Position numbers and translations under genes: made by a program
Notes under the pieces: generated by a model
The model's input: only the letters and a program-made list of their open reading frames with translations
Database searches by the model: none
Told to the model about the DNA's origin: nothing
In this document: piece by piece, positions 63,646-64,000 of the stretch
Position numbering within the stretch: the stretch's first letter is position 1
Layout: every line of letters begins with the position of its first letter
From: an uncultured Clostridia bacterium
GTDB lineage: Bacteria > Bacillota > Clostridia > TANB77 > CAG-508
Direction: 5' to 3'
DNA length: 64,000 nt
NCBI GenBank assembly: GCA_949948835.1
Contig: CATLHF010000002.1
Span: forward strand, 1-64,000

Positions 63646-63846
63646 ATAACATTCCTCCTTTACATTTTACAGTACTATTATACTACAAAATATGGAAAAA
63701 AGAAAGGGTTTTCGAAGATTTTAAAGAAAATGTGCTGACTTAAAAAATTGACGAATTATGTAAAATGTAATATAATAAAGATATTAGCGATAAAGTGTAG
63801 TAAGAAAATTAAAAATTTCGAACATAAAACAGAAAGGAGAAAACGT

Positions 63847-64000
63847 ATGAAATTTTTAAAAGAGCCTCAAATACGGAGAGATGAGGATGGAAAAAAGGTT
63901 TTATACCTTACAAATGAAGAGGGAAATATATATTATCTAAAGGGGTATAGAACTTGGAAGAATATTTGCATTGCCCAAGAACCTGGAGGACATTATGCTA
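63847..64000 (+). CDS. Hypothetical protein, partial at right edge
   Basis: ATG after aaaggagaaaacgt; MKFLKEPQIRRDEDGKKVLYLTNEEGNIYYLKGYRTWKNICIAQEPGGHYA; in-frame CGG at 63874. Confidence 0.6.
   Translation, partial: MKFLKEPQIRRDEDGKKVLYLTNEEGNIYYLKGYRTWKNICIAQEPGGHYA

Overview
AT-rich (low-GC) Firmicutes/Clostridia-like chromosomal segment from a probable spore-former (SpoVT, GerW/YtfJ). Content: replication and repair genes (dnaE, recD2, mutS2, recN), a fab/acc fatty-acid operon, alaS and lysS, rbgA, mrnC, tlyA-like and tsaD genes, three tRNAs, a probable OLE RNA followed by oapA, and three cell-wall-hydrolase/dockerin genes each followed by a membrane-anchored cohesin-like gene. Main finding: eleven conserved genes (truA, recD2, fabD, accC, accA, a DUF4116-like gene, mutS2, a class D-like sortase, recN, an M50 protease, nfeD) are broken in the ORF track at 14 sites. 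Every site has the same form: an in-frame CGG codon followed by A or T, where skipping the C and reading GGA/GGT (Gly) restores the conserved protein. By hand scan, no other in-frame CGG occurs in the conserved genes of the window. The remaining in-frame CGGs (9) lie in seven short or poorly conserved ORFs, several with atypical composition. This looks like recurrent +1 recoding at CGG (an unassigned or poorly decoded codon, or quadruplet CGGA/CGGU decoded as Gly) rather than decay or sequencing error. No searches were run; all family names come from motif recognition.
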